Source: Corydoras sp. C115 | Lineage: Eukaryota; Chordata; Actinopteri; Siluriformes; Callichthyidae | Assembly (NCBI GenBank): GCA_019802505.1 | Contig: JAFMOC010000027.1 | Location: 2,246,001 to 2,310,000, forward strand | DNA: 64,000 nt | Direction: 5' to 3' | Part shown: piece after piece, positions 47,310 to 57,027 of the stretch | How the letters are laid out: every line of letters starts with the position of its first letter | How positions within the stretch are numbered: position 1 is the first letter of the stretch | The notes under the pieces: model-generated | Told to the model about the DNA's origin: nothing | The model's database searches: none | Seen by the model: only the letters and a program-made list of their open reading frames with translations | Made by a program: the position numbers and the translations under genes

Positions 47310-50300
47310 CGTATGTGTGTGTGTGTGTGTATATATATATACACCTAATTAATTACTTATTCTTTCACCTGCTCCTCTCTCTAAGGAGCTTGAAGTGTGT
47401 ACAAAATCCAGTTCTTACCACAGGACATCGAAACCTCCTTTAGTATCATTACATTTCAGAGTATTTTTCTTTTGCTGTTGCATCATTGTAACCATACCAC
47501 ATGCATTCGCACATCAGGAAAAAAAAAACATTTTTATAATTATAACTCCTTAGCATTTTCTATGGAGTATCTATTTGCATATTCACTGTTATACATCACT
47601 GCTCTTTATCTTATATCTTACCTTGACAAACAATTCAAGTTCAGGTTCCCGGTCACCTTCTTTTTTTGTCTTTTCATTTGCCATGTTTACCAAAAATGTA
47701 TATCTTGTGCAGGGTTAGTTTCCTTTCACTTTACCCCTTTGCATTTTCTCACTAATCACAAAGTCCTGCTGAGCCAACTAGTTGGTGCTGCAGTGTTCTG
47801 CCGTAAAAATAATATGAGCATAGAACTAAATTAAAAGAGAATTCATCTCCCTGGGCACAAACCACAAACGTATAATCCAGAGAGCAAGAATACAGTGCAG
47901 TGTGCACCTTTTAGGGGTGGAGCTTTTGTCTTCTATAATAACATGGGGCAAGTGATGCACCTGAGACCAGATAGAGTCTGCAGAGTTCCAGCTTTAAATA
48001 AGCATGAAATGATGCTTTTAAACTGGCAACATGTACATTTATGTTTTAAGGGGAGCCCTGAAACACATTTAATAAAAAAACAGGTGTTTAATAATTTATT
48101 TTGAGCATACTCAGCAATTTTTCAGACTGCTACATAGTAATAGGATTGTTATCCTATTCTGAAAGCAACTTTTAAAATAGACTTCAGATCAGATAAAGAC
48201 ACAGCATTCACTGTGTGTAACTGTAGTCATAGTCATGGCTTAGGAACCAAGAGTACAGGAATGAGCTGCATTCATTTTTAATGGGATTTGTTACACACTC
48301 TGACACGCCATGGTTGGTTATATTTGATCAGCCTCGGAAACCCGAGGGAACAAGATTCCCTGTTCAATAAGTTATGACCTGGACTTTGTTGTACAGTGAG
48401 ACTAGTATTTCAGGGTTTATCTGAATAAGCATATATAGCACTTTGTGATTTCTCCAGAAAGTATTATTATTAATATTATATGATGTAGTCAGATGTGTAG
48501 TTTCATCTGCCAATGATCATATTTACTAGAAAAACCATTTTTTATACTTGCTGGGTAAATTAGGCATATTATTCTAATATTTATCCAATGCATATTTTGA
48601 AGTCCAGCCAATATACCTGTCTAGTTGTCGCCAGATAATAACACTGTTGATTATTTAATAAATATCAATAAGCTAATGCAAAAAAAGTCCTTAGAAATAA
48701 ACGCAGCTATAAAATTTACCCAAGATTACAACCGTACAACCTTTTAAGATGAGAGTTAGAAAAATAGCGTCCTCTAGTGGTAGAATAGTGGAATAACACA
48801 GAGTCCCATCTATTTTGAAATTTCCCCTCGGGGATGATAAATCTCTATCCATCTTTGCAACAAAAATAAGGTTATAAGAAGATCAGAGCTCACAAAGAGC
48901 AGACATTCCTCTTGAGTGTTTAGTTCATTTTAGTTTATTAATGATTTTGTTTTTAATTAATACATTTATGAATCAAACCTTGTTTTTTTTATTGTGCTTG
49001 TAACCGTTATATAGAAACAATAAGAGACTTGAGGTTGTGTGCTATTGTAATGCATGACCTCTCACTCCTTATTACTTTAATAATCATATTGTTTGTAGAC
49101 CAATTGTTTAATAATATAATAATAATTAGTTTAATGCATGTTGTTTTTGTTAATTTCTTGCAGTCATGTGTGTTTTGTAAAGCATGTTGAACATTCATTC
49201 ATCCATTATTTCTCTTGATCCTCTACTAGGGTCACAGGGGGGAACATTTTGGGGACTGGGCAAATACACCCAGGACTAGAGCTGGACACACTTACTCACA
49301 CAGACAAACAGTCAATTTAGAGAATTCAATTTAACTTAAATCCATGTTTTTAGACTGTGGGAGGAAACGGAGGACCCGATGCACCCAGTATTTTCTTCAT
49401 AGTATATTTCTGTATTATTATTATTTATTATTATTATTATTATTATTGTTATTATTATTAATTCATTATTGCTTTATCCTTGTTAGGGTTGTTGTTGTTT
49501 GTTCCAGGGGAAAACGTCTCGAGCGCTGGGCAGATAGACCCAGGACAGGGCGCCAATCCATCACTGGGCATATTATTATTATATTATTATTATTCAAACC
49601 AGCAAATAAAATTTGGTTTGTTATTAAATATAGTGAAACAATGCCATACTTTTTCTAATTAAACTAATTAACAGTGATAATCAAAGTGTATTGTAACTTA
49701 GCCAATAGATTCATTTTTATTTTTCATAGTCAGTCTCCATAATATTTATTCTGATAATAAACAAACAAGACAAATTCCTTCTTCTAAGATACACAAAAAA
49801 ATTCTAAATTTTAAAGTCTATTCTTTCATGCATAATGTTGACAAAAAAAATCTCAGTTAGCCTTGTAAACTTTATTTAGCTGAAATTCAAATATTTCCAC
49901 TAACATAGCTTCACATTATAAACCATTCACATGAAATCATTTACAGAAATTCCAAAGCTAACCCACAGGAGTATGAGGAGCGGTCAACCTTTAAACCTTT
50001 CATAAATGAGACGTGTCTGTCTTTAAAGCCCAGGTATATCAGTAGCTGATTTGAACTGTAGATATCTGTGTGGAGGGATGTGCATTCTGTTGGATAATAA
50101 TCTTCTATACTATACTATAGAGAGATTTTACTGCTTTACAATGCTGTGGAAAAAAATATAAAGTGAATCATTGTGTGTAAGCTTTAAACATGCAACATGT
50201 GTTCACATATTCCATTTGAAAAGCCGCTTGAAAAGCAAAAAGCTAAATAAGTTGCCTAATTGAAGCAGTTAAATTGTGCAATCTCTGTTTCAACAGGGTT

Positions 50301-53227
50301 TTATGGCTGAGATGAGTGAAGTTATAAGCACATTCGTTCATACATTCACACCTTAGGGCAATTAAACATCCACATTTCCCCGTAATAATGTGAGGAAACC
50401 TGGAAAAAAGGGAGGAGGACATTTCATCCCATTTCTTCATATTGATCACCCTGCTTGAAAATCAATCCCTGGACTTTTATGATGTTAAGCGACATTGCTG
50501 CAATATTATTTAGAAAAATAACACCCAACAGGGCGGCACGTGGCTTAGTGGTCAGCACGTTCGCCTCTCAGCGCTATGGATTCCCGGTTCGAATCCCTAT
50601 ATGGGTGGAGTTTCCATGTTCTCCCCGTGTCCACATGGGTTCCCTCCGGGTTCTCCAGTTTCCTCCCACAGTCAATTGATCAAGATGAAGTCAATTGAGT
50701 TCTCCAAATTGCCCCATATAGAATGTGCCTATTTGAGTGAGTGTGTGCCCAGCGATAGATTGGCGCCCTGTCCTGGGTGTATCTGCCCAGCGCCCGAAAC
50801 GTTCTCCCCTGGATGGGCATGAGAAACCCCCCTGCGACCCTAATAGAGGATAAAGCGGAAGATAATGAATGAATGAATGAACACCCAACAGATCCTGATT
50901 AAATCTCGATTATTTGTACCCAAAATCCATCATCCATTTATCCTCAAAAAGAGTTCAATTAGTTTAATAAAAAAGTTATCTCAGTTTAATTATAAAAGTT
51001 ATTCTCAGTGCTCGGGATCCAGGTTCAAATCCCGATTTGGTGAGTTTCTCCTCAGGATGAACTTGGGGAACCCCCCTCCCTGCAAATCTAATATAGGATT
51101 AAGCGGAAGATGATGGATGGATAGATAGTTAGATGGATGAAGGCCTTTTAATTTGTCATTAAAGTTGATGATGAAGATCGAGTCATATTTCTGGCAAAAG
51201 TTTATTGAAAATATCCACTCAATATCCAATCAGAGGGCGTGAATATGCTGACATAACATAAGCCTGCTAGAGGGCCTTGGTGTCGCCAACTCTAAAACTG
51301 CTTGATTGAAGCAATAGTTTGATTGACACTTAAAGAACTAATAGAGAAGGCTAATGGCAGATTATTTGACCCTGGCAACAAACGATGCTGAATGGATGCT
51401 ATGAAAGGAAGCGGACAGAGCATTTGGAATTATTTAATAAGTATTCATGGACAAAATATAATTACATCAGTCTGTGAGTCAGATATGTTTTAAGGCAAGT
51501 AGAGAAGACTTTGAAGACCCTAATGGCCGGCCACCGATAAAATACGTTTTAATACTGCAAACTGTATTACTAGAAGAGAGAAAGAGAGAGAAATATCTCT
51601 TTTAACAGGGAAAAATTTTGTTTATCTGGTTTATTGATGCAAAATGGACATAAATCCTAACTTTCCTTTTAAGTAAAATGGTATAATACAATACAAACTA
51701 CAAAATTGTACAATGTACAGATTCTCTGATCATATTCATTAAACACGTCCCAGCCATTTCCCCCACTCGGACAAATCACAGTTGCTCAATCACCAATGTG
51801 ACCCCCATCTGTACAAAGATTACAGAGCCACCTCTATCAAAATGCAAAGAAAGCACATTGGACCATTTGCGCACGTTGGTTCACCCTCGTTTCCATGACT
51901 GCACAGTAACACAGTGAATGATTAACCAATTCGTACAGATCCTGATGAATCCCATGTCTGACTGAAGTAAAAAAAAAACATCTGTAGACATTAATATGAA
52001 GCAGGCTGTTTGGTTTCAACAGCGCTGTTTTTGTAATTAAAAAGAAAGTGCATCAATTTTAGGAAGGCAGGTATAAATTCTGAAGAAAACTGAACTGAAT
52101 GTGTGAAATCTCAGCTGTTCCAGTGGGTTCCATTGTTGGCTGTTCTATATGTTCAAGTCTTATGTGTTATTAAGTGCTGGATTTATTGGCATCCCTACAT
52201 TTTATGCTTTGTACAACATTTTTTTGCTAGGAAAAGAGCAGGTAATCTACTTATAACTCCAAATCGGGACTCGAACCTGGATCCCCTATCGCTGAGAGCC
52301 AATGATGCTAACACTAAGCCCATTGTAAGATCACTTCACATCATCTTTATAACAATTATAACAATGTTTTTAGTGAATAATTCATTTTAAACCACAAAAT
52401 AGGTGACATAGGACGGTCACGCTGGCTTAGTGATTAGTAATTAGGGGAGTCAGATTCGAAGTTTCCATGGTCTCCCCTAATCCATTTGGGCTTCCTCTGG
52501 GTTCTCCGGTTTCCTCCCACACTTCAAAACCATTGATTCAAAGTAAATTGAATGCCTTAATTTCCCCATATAGTGTGTGTTTGTGCCTAGCGATAGTTTG
52601 GCACCCTATCCTGTGTATATCAACCCAGCACCCAAACATTCTCCCCTGGGAGGACATGGGGAACCCCCCCTCCCCCCATGAATGAATAGGTGACATATAC
52701 AGACCTTGACGAACAGAGAGATTTCAGGCTGAGTGGGATCAGTGGGGTTCTCCTCTTCTACGTTGTTATTCTGAGCTTTCAGGCTGTAGTCCACCGCCTC
52801 TTCTTCTGACTCTGTGGATCTGTCTTGTAGTGAGAATGCCATCATAATGCCTTCATCCACCTTATCCTGATCTCATTCTCATCCTCATCCTCATCCTCAT
52901 CCCTAAGCTCCATCGGCGTCTCATCACCTGCCTCTTGGGATCCCTCGTTGCTTGTTTCAGCGGGAGCCTCGTCTCCAGGCTCTTCTCCCTGCTCTTCATC
53001 TAAACCGTTCTCCTTCACAGAGTCGTCTGGTTTTTCTGCAGTTCCTCTGATGTTGACATATTCTGGAGACGAGCTCCTGTCTGCCTGAACATCAACTCGC
53101 TGTAAGTCACTTCTCTCTGTGCGTCCTGTTCTCCCACCGCGCTCTGGTTCTCATAACTTGGTTCCTCACATGGCTTTTCATAAATGGTCTCGTCCCCTAT
53201 CCTCTCATATAAATGTTCCTCTGCCAT
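38920..53227 (-). CDS. clic5: CLIC5 chloride intracellular channel protein (gene model, two first exons)
   Basis: Shared core exons on the minus strand are 44414-44305, 44146-44021, 43805-43699, 43517-43336 and 39084-38920 (110, 126, 107, 182 and 165 nt including stop); the first four match the CLIC family's characteristic sizes. Alternative first coding exons, both ending FVK at phase 0, lie at 47684-47622 (short, total 250 aa) and 53227-52705 (long, about 405 aa after allowing for two one-base gaps). The protein has a GST-like fold with a glutaredoxin-type CPFS motif. CLIC5 acts at the actin-rich cortex (with ezrin/radixin) in hair cells and podocytes. CLIC5 is favoured by strong identity through AGTDGESIGNCPFSQR, KPADLHNLAPGTHPPFLTYN and KFLDGNNLTLADCNLLPKLH and by position next to RUNX2. 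CLIC4/CLIC6 are the alternatives; synteny argues against them. Confidence 0.9.
39120..39405 (+). mobile_element. V-SINE copy, diverged, with C-run
   Basis: Sense copy from tgtggttagtgtgttcgcct to agataatggatgg. A ~24-base C-run (39343-39366) replaces part of the 3' half. Confidence 0.8.
39420..39762 (-). mobile_element. V-SINE, full length, antisense with TSD
   Basis: 12-bp duplication ttaaggaaatta at 39408-39419 and 39763-39774. Lies in the last clic5 intron. Confidence 0.95.
40060..40270 (-). pseudogene. Tc1/mariner-like transposase HTH remnant
   Basis: The minus-strand frame reads VIGLHKASKTTWEG and then IGLRTVQHIIKTWK, resembling the N-terminal helix-turn-helix of fish Tc1-like transposases (RDxIIxLHKAGKS...IGLRTVQRIIKxWK). 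No catalytic DDE domain, ends or complete frame are present. A fossil fragment; identification from memory of the family. Confidence 0.45.
40911..41268 (+). mobile_element. V-SINE, full length, left part of duplicated block copy 2
   Basis: Starts tggcacggtggcttagtggt and ends aagataatggatggatgg. Shares private variants and the downstream segment with 25044-25395. Confidence 0.93.
41269..41580. repeat. Duplicated segment, copy 2
   Basis: Near-identical to 25396-25720. It ends abruptly at gacacaagaaag, where a V-SINE 3' half begins (attgccccatatagagtgtg), so this copy is bracketed by SINE sequence on both sides. Confidence 0.85.
41581..41757 (+). mobile_element. V-SINE 3' half
   Basis: From attgccccatatagagtgtg to aagcagaagatgatgg. 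The 5' half is absent at the junction with the duplicated segment. Confidence 0.88.
42253..42670. mobile_element. Non-autonomous hAT-type MITE with 8-bp TSD
   Basis: Ends are perfect inverted repeats, taggggtg at 42253 and caccccta at 42670. Flanking 8-bp duplication attagcac lies at 42245-42252 and 42671-42678. The 418-bp interior has palindromic gattcgactat motifs near both ends and no transposase frame. TIR type and 8-bp duplication are diagnostic of hAT-like transposition. It sits inside the head of an older V-SINE. Confidence 0.9.
42671..42905 (+). mobile_element. Old V-SINE hosting the hAT MITE
   Basis: Continues attagcacatctcagcatta, core gttctccccatgtccacgcg and a degenerate 3' end. 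The head fragment lies before 42253. Confidence 0.7.
42915..43215 (-). mobile_element. V-SINE copy, antisense, diverged
   Basis: From catctcattatcttacgctt through a G-run (42947-42957) to aatccaccatgccat. Confidence 0.8.
43336..43517 (-). CDS. clic5: clic5 core exon 5 of 6
   Basis: 182 nt, the CLIC-standard size. Acceptor cgtggcag|gactc, donor gttaag|gtcagc. Encodes LEKSLTKALKKLDEYLNGPL, then PEEVDADSTEEEKLSNRKFL and LTLADCNLLPKLHIVK, including the acidic CLIC foot loop. Confidence 0.96.
43699..43805 (-). CDS. clic5: clic5 core exon 4 of 6
   Basis: 107 nt, the CLIC-standard size. Acceptor gcatttcag|atacc, donor atggag|gtagaa. Encodes YPKLAAKHRESNTAGIDIFA and KFSAYIKNPRPDANG. Human CLIC5 has KNTKQQNNAALE at the end, so this loop differs. 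Confidence 0.96.
44021..44146 (-). CDS. clic5: clic5 core exon 3 of 6
   Basis: 126 nt, the CLIC-standard size. Acceptor ttgttcag|gaaacc, donor ccgaa|gtaaat. Encodes KPADLHNLAPGTHPPFLTYN, then GEVKTDINKIEEFLEEALAP, the thioredoxin-fold half that contacts glutathione in GST relatives. Confidence 0.97.
44305..44414 (-). CDS. clic5: clic5 core exon 2 of 6 (CPFS motif)
   Basis: 110 nt, the CLIC-standard size. Acceptor tgttttacag|gctgg, donor aaacg|gtaaga. Encodes AGTDGESIGNCPFSQRLFMI and LKGVVFNVTTVDLKR. It contains the glutaredoxin-like CPFS cysteine and the putative membrane-inserting helix. Confidence 0.97.
44499..44852 (+). mobile_element. V-SINE, full length
   Basis: Head ggcggcacggtggcttagtg to a four-unit TGAA tail. 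Inserted next to a (TA)n tract, so the TSD is not resolvable. Confidence 0.95.
45221..45566 (-). mobile_element. V-SINE, full length, antisense with TSD
   Basis: Duplication cccggatgcattat (45207-45220) and cccgaatgcattat (45567-45580), one mismatch. Confidence 0.95.
45972..46172 (-). mobile_element. L2-tailed SINE copy 3, antisense
   Basis: Plus strand runs from atttggtcatttgttggtcg (tail) through cttttatccaaagtgactta to the antisense head accactgcactaccactccc. Confidence 0.8.
46684..46782 (+). mobile_element. Old V-SINE 5' part, split by insertion
   Basis: ttagcacatctgcctctcag to ccgtgtctgtgtgggttt. It resumes at 47130 as tgtgtgggtttcctccaggt. Confidence 0.85.
46783..47129 (-). mobile_element. 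Young V-SINE nested antisense, with TSD
   Basis: Full copy, from cattcattcattatctcccg to taagccaccgtgccgcc. 11-bp duplication tgtgtgggttt at 46772-46782 and 47130-47140. Confidence 0.95.
47222..47345. repeat. (CT)n(TG)n(TA)n compound microsatellite
   Basis: About 85 bases of CT, then TG and TA runs; it lies 280 bp downstream (in gene sense) of the clic5 short first exon. Confidence 0.95.
47622..47684 (-). CDS. clic5: clic5 alternative first coding exon, short isoform
   Basis: The minus-strand ATG at 47684 opens 21 codons reading MANEKTKKEGDREPELEL and then FVK, followed directly by the donor aag|gtaaga at 47621. The junction phase (0) and the xPELELFVK ending match the first exon of short CLIC proteins (human CLIC5A ends DPEIELFVK). 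Joining to the exon at 44414 gives an uninterrupted 250-residue CLIC. Promoter details are not visible. Confidence 0.88.
49195..49395 (-). mobile_element. V-SINE copy, antisense, truncated
   Basis: From cattcatccattatttctct to gggaggaaacggaggacccg. The tRNA-like head is missing. Confidence 0.8.
49413..49570 (-). mobile_element. (ATT)n followed by a V-SINE 3' fragment
   Basis: (ATT)n at about 49413-49462, then antisense V-SINE tail and 3' half up to gccaatccatcactgggca. Confidence 0.75.
50532..50879 (+). mobile_element. V-SINE, near full length with TSD
   Basis: Perfect 12-bp duplication aacacccaacag at 50520-50531 and 50880-50891. One base is missing in the A-box region (gcacgtggctta). Confidence 0.95.
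51005..51122 (+). mobile_element. V-SINE with large internal deletion
   Basis: Head part ctcagtgctcgggatccagg joins to the 3' part (aacttggggaacccccc, gattaagcggaagatgatgg); the core is deleted. Confidence 0.75.
51350..51500. repeat. Unclassified dispersed repeat, copy 2
   Basis: gcagattatttgaccctggc, acgatgctgaa and aaggaagcggacagagcatt match 21700-21900 in order. Confidence 0.55.
52255..52325 (-). mobile_element. V-SINE head fragment, antisense
   Basis: aatcgggactcgaacctgga to aacactaagcccattg. Confidence 0.6.
52415..52684 (+). mobile_element. V-SINE copy, diverged
   Basis: Sense copy with the core ttctccggtttcctcccaca; it ends about 20 bp before the donor site of the clic5 long first exon. 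Confidence 0.8.
52705..53227 (-). CDS. clic5: clic5 alternative first exon, long isoform (frame interrupted twice)
   Basis: The frame opens at ATG 53227 with MAEEHLYERIGDETIYEKPC and continues YENQSAVGEQDAQREVTYSE. Near 53096 the sensible reading moves to a second frame (DVQADRSSSPEYVNIRG, then an acidic run KENGLDEEQGEEPGDEAP). Near 52871 it moves to a third (DEGIMMAFSLQDRSTESEEE, ending PEISLFVK). Each change fits one missing G after GAG. The donor is aag|gtctgt at 52704. Length 523 nt plus two would be 175 codons, in phase with the exon at 44414. Human CLIC5 long isoform likewise has a tyrosine-rich acidic N-terminus ending NPEIYLFVK. The annotated frame depends on the consensus being wrong by two bases; otherwise the long form is broken. 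Confidence 0.75.
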
Positions 53228-53323
53228 TATTTTAAAGTTTAAAGTTTAGTTGGCTAAAAAGTATTCTTTCGGTGCGCACCTGTTACTCTGAGAGGACAGC
53301 CCAGAGAGAACACCTGAGAGAAC

Positions 53324-53367
<44 letters not shown>
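53324..53367. repeat. (CT)n just upstream of the clic5 long first exon
   Basis: About 20 CT dinucleotides, that is (GA)n on the clic5 sense strand, some 100-140 bp 5' of the ATG at 53227. This is the promoter or 5'UTR area by position. Confidence 0.85.
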
Positions 53368-53369
<2 letters not shown>

Positions 53370-53715
53370 GTGGGGCAGTCCTAACGAACTTTGTTCAATG
53401 GCCGTGGCATTTGCAGGCTGTGTCTCAAACAGCCACCTCATACCTGATGTGGGGCACTACACAAAGCCCTTAACCCTTTCTTTCATATCGTATGTAGTGC
53501 ACTCCTAAGGCCAAGCATGTTACAATTTTAACTAAAGTCCATTTAAGCAAACGAGTGACTATTTCTGGGATTTTATGAGTTGGGTGTATGAGGCGCTTTC
53601 CACTTTTACTATTTAAAGTTCAATTCAAATAGTACAACCATGAATAAAACCTATATACATATAAATCTTACTACAGACCACATTAACACATTATTGATTA
53701 AGCAGTAGTTGCTTA

Positions 53716-53925
53716 ATACATTACATTTGGTCATTTAAGAAACGCTTTTATCCAAAGCGACTTACAAGGTGAGCACAGGGTTAATCACAACATCCCTGGA
53801 GCAATGAGGGTTAAGGGTCTTGCTCAAGGACCCACATTGGTAACTTCATTGGACCTGGGATTTGAACCCCCAACCTTCAGATTGATAGCCCAACACCCTA
53901 ACCACTGAGCTACCACGCCCTAGCT
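53716..53925 (-). mobile_element. L2-tailed SINE copy 4, antisense
   Basis: Plus strand tail cattacatttggtcatttaa, hairpin region cgcttttatccaaagcgact and antisense head accactgagctaccacgccc. The best preserved copy of this family here. Confidence 0.85.
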
Positions 53926-54043
53926 TTTAATTTTGTGTCTATAGATTATCAATATCTAATGCTGGGTGACAGAGATTTTGCTTTTCAAACTGTAAGCCTA
54001 GGTAAGCCTAACCTAGATACTTTTTTTTAGAGGGGGGGGGGGG

Positions 54044-54394
54044 GGGGCACGGTGGCTTAGTGGTTAGCACGTTCGCCTCTCAGCGCTAAGGATTCCCGGT
54101 TCGAATCCCCATCTGGGTGGAGTTTCCATGTTCTCCCCGTGTCTGCGTGGGTTTCCTCTGGGTTCTCCGGTTTCCTCCCACAGTCCAAAAACATGGATCA
54201 AGTCAATTGAATTCTCAAAATTGCCCCATATAGAGTGTGTCTGTGTGAGTGAGTGTGTGCCCAGCGATGGATTGGCGCCCTGTCCTGGGTGTATCTGCCC
54301 AGCGCCTGAGATGTTCTCCCCTGGATGGGCATGGGGAACCCCACCGCGACCCTAATAGAGGATAAAGCGGGAGATAATGAATGAATGAATAAAT
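54044..54394 (+). mobile_element. V-SINE, full length
   Basis: Preceded by a G-run (54031-54047) that merges with the head; tail gataatgaatgaatgaataa. Confidence 0.94.
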
Positions 54395-55267
54395 ATGAGA
54401 TGAGGTGTCTGTAAATGGTCACTAGAGGGCGCCATAAATCCACATTTAACGCAAGCTGGAATTTAACACTTTGACAGAATAATGTCAAATAAATGTCAAA
54501 TCCACAGTATTTAAGATCCATAATGAACATTTAAAACAGAGGAATGATACATAAACTTCCAATTGCCCGTTTTTTTAAATACCTCCTGAGGTATTTTTTA
54601 AAGTATAGTTATCTTACACTTGGAGTCATATCGTGTATTCGGATGATGTCTTAATGTGTGTGAACTAAAAGATTACATACAGTAAATACACACACAATTA
54701 ATAGAAAACAATTGTTTTATGTATTCATTTTATTAATGTATCAAGAAAAAAAGTCATTATAAAAAATATAATCTGCAGTCACGAGTTGGGTTTTTTTCTT
54801 GGGGCTTTCAGGGCCTTTTTTTTGTACATACTCTTTAAAGGTTTCTTGATGACAAATAAGCCACACAGGAAGTGAGTGGGTGTGGTTCATCCTTCTCTCA
54901 TGTGAGAAACACAAGATGAAAAATAGAAGCATGTTTTCTTCCTTTTACTATAAGTTTAATTCAGGTTTGTTATAAATATAGAAAATTCTACAGGGGCAAA
55001 TGTGTTCGTTAGGACACGCTCACTCTTGGCATACAATATTTTATGCATTTTTGACATCAAATTATTTGTTGAGGGCAAAGTATTGTGTAGGTCTTTCTCA
55101 CTAAACTGACTTCTAATCCTGTCTTTGTGCCCCGGGGCAACACGCTGGAATGAAAAAGAGCTTTGAATGAATGGAACTCAAAGAACATCACATTTTATTG
55201 ATTAAGAGCTTTGTTCCAATCGTTTTAACTTTTCTTTTTATCGTAGCTTATTTCATGGACATTGCAG

Positions 55268-55451
55268 TGGCCGGCTTAGTGGTCAGCACGTTTGCCTCTC
55301 GGCACTGGGGATCCAGGTTCAAATCCCGATCTGAGTGGAGTTTCCATGTTCTCCCTGGGTTCATGTGGGTTACCTCCGGGTTCCTCGGTTTCCTCTCATA
55401 GTTCAAGAACAAGGATTTAAGGTGTATAGGCTGCTTTAAGTTGCCCGCCTA

Positions 55452-55452
<1 letters not shown>
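55268..55452 (+). mobile_element. V-SINE 5' part
   Basis: From gtggccggcttagtggtcag to ttgcccgcctatagtg; it runs into (TG)n (55455-55484) and then the minisatellite. Confidence 0.8.
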
Positions 55453-55487
<35 letters not shown>

Positions 55488-55489
55488 CT

Positions 55490-57027
55490 GTGGGTGTTAG
55501 GTAGCTCTTAAGTGTACTGTATGAGGGGGATTGGGACACGGCCTGTGGGTGTCAGGGGGATTGGGACACGGCTTGTGGGTGTCAGGTAGCTCTTGAGTGT
55601 ACTGTATAAGGGGGATTGGGACAAGGCATGTGGGTGTCAGGTAGCTCCTGAGTGCTCTGCATGAGGGGGATTGGGACACGGCCTGTGAGTGTCAGGTATG
55701 TATAAGGGGGATTGGGACACGGCATGTGGGTGTCAGGTAGCTCCTGAGTGCACTGCATGAGGGGGATTGGGACACGGCCTGTGAGTGTCAGGTATGTATA
55801 AGGGGGATTGGGACACGGCATGTGGGTGTCAGGTAGCTCCGGAGTGCACTGACCCATGATTGGGGGATTGGGACATGCGCTGTGGGTGTCAGGTATTGGG
55901 ACACGGCCTGTGGGTGCAGGTAGCTCCTGAGTGCACTGCATGAGGGGGATTGGGACACGGCCGGGTGGAGTGTCAAGGTATGTATAAGGGGGATTGGGAC
56001 ACGGCATGTGGGTGTCAGGTAGCTCCTGAGTGCACTGCATGAGGGGGATTGGGACACGGCCTGTGGGTGCAGGTAGCTCCTGAGTGCACTGCATGAGGGG
56101 GATTGGGACACGGCCTGTGGGTGCAGGTTGCTCCTGAGTGCACTGCATGAGGGGGATTGGGACACGGCCTGTGAGTGTCAGGTATGTATACTAGGGGAGG
56201 GGTTTGTGGACCACGGCCCATGTGGGTGTCAGGTAGCTCCTGAGTGCCACTGCATGAGGGGGAATTGGGACACGGCGCTGTGGGTGCAGGTAGCCTTCTT
56301 GTGCACTGCATGTAAGGGGGATTGGGACTAAACGGCCTGTGGTGTGCAGGTAGCTCCTGAGTGCACTGTATCCAAGGGGGATTGGGACCGGCCCCTGTGA
56401 GTGTCAGGTATGTATAAGGGGGATTGGGACACGGCATGTGGGTGTCAGGTAGCTCCTGAGTGCACTGCATGAGGGGGATTGGGACACGGCCTGTGGGTGC
56501 AGGTAGCTCCTGAGTGCACTGCATGAGGGGGATTGGGACACGGCCTGTGGGTGCAGGTAGCTCTTGAGTGCACTGCATGAGGGGGATTGGGACACGGCCT
56601 GTGGGCAAGGTTGCTCTGAGTGCACTGCATGAGGGGGATTGGGACACGGCCTGTGGGTGCAGGTAGCTCCTGAGTGCACTGCATGAGGGGGATTGGGACA
56701 CGGCCTGTGGGTGCAGGTAGCTCCTGAGTGCACTGCATGAGGGGGATTGGGACACGGCCTGTGGGTGCAGGTAGCTCCTGAGTGCACTGCATGAGGGGGA
56801 TTGGGGACCACGGCCCTGTGGTGCAGGTAGCTCTCTGAGTGCACTGCATGAGGGGGATTGGGACACGGCCTGTGGGTGCAGGTTGCTCCTGAGTGCACTG
56901 CATGAGGGGGATTGGGACACGGCCTGTGGGTGCAGGTAGCTCCTGAGTGCACTGCATGAGGGGGATTGGGACACGGCCTGTGGGTGCAGGTAGCTCCTGA
57001 GTGCACTGCATGAGGGGGATTGGGACG
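55490..57027. repeat. 54-bp minisatellite, about 28 unit lengths
   Basis: Basic unit of 54 bp: acacggcctgtgggtgcagg, tagctcctgagtgcactgca, tgagggggattggg. A variant unit carries gtgagtgtcaggtatgtata, giving a higher-order mixture in the left half, while the right half is homogeneous. Because 54 is divisible by three, long open frames (up to 389 codons, minus strand) run through it without being genes. Scattered single-base variants around 56.18-56.40 kb look degenerate or poorly assembled. It ends within about 25 bp of the GC-rich mark3 promoter segment. Confidence 0.97.

Larger units (their letters stand above)
44415..52704. other. Large clic5 intron with internal first exon
   Basis: Apart from the short-isoform first exon at 47622-47684, no exon was recognised. 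It holds many SINEs plus (CT)n, (ATT)n and (TA)n runs. The 47.9-49.18 kb and 51.5-52.25 kb parts show no recognised repeat. Confidence 0.6.
53228..57027. other. Intergenic region between clic5 and mark3 (divergent genes)
   Basis: Holds one L2-tailed SINE, two V-SINE copies and a large minisatellite, listed separately. 54.40-55.26 kb shows no recognised feature. Confidence 0.6.
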
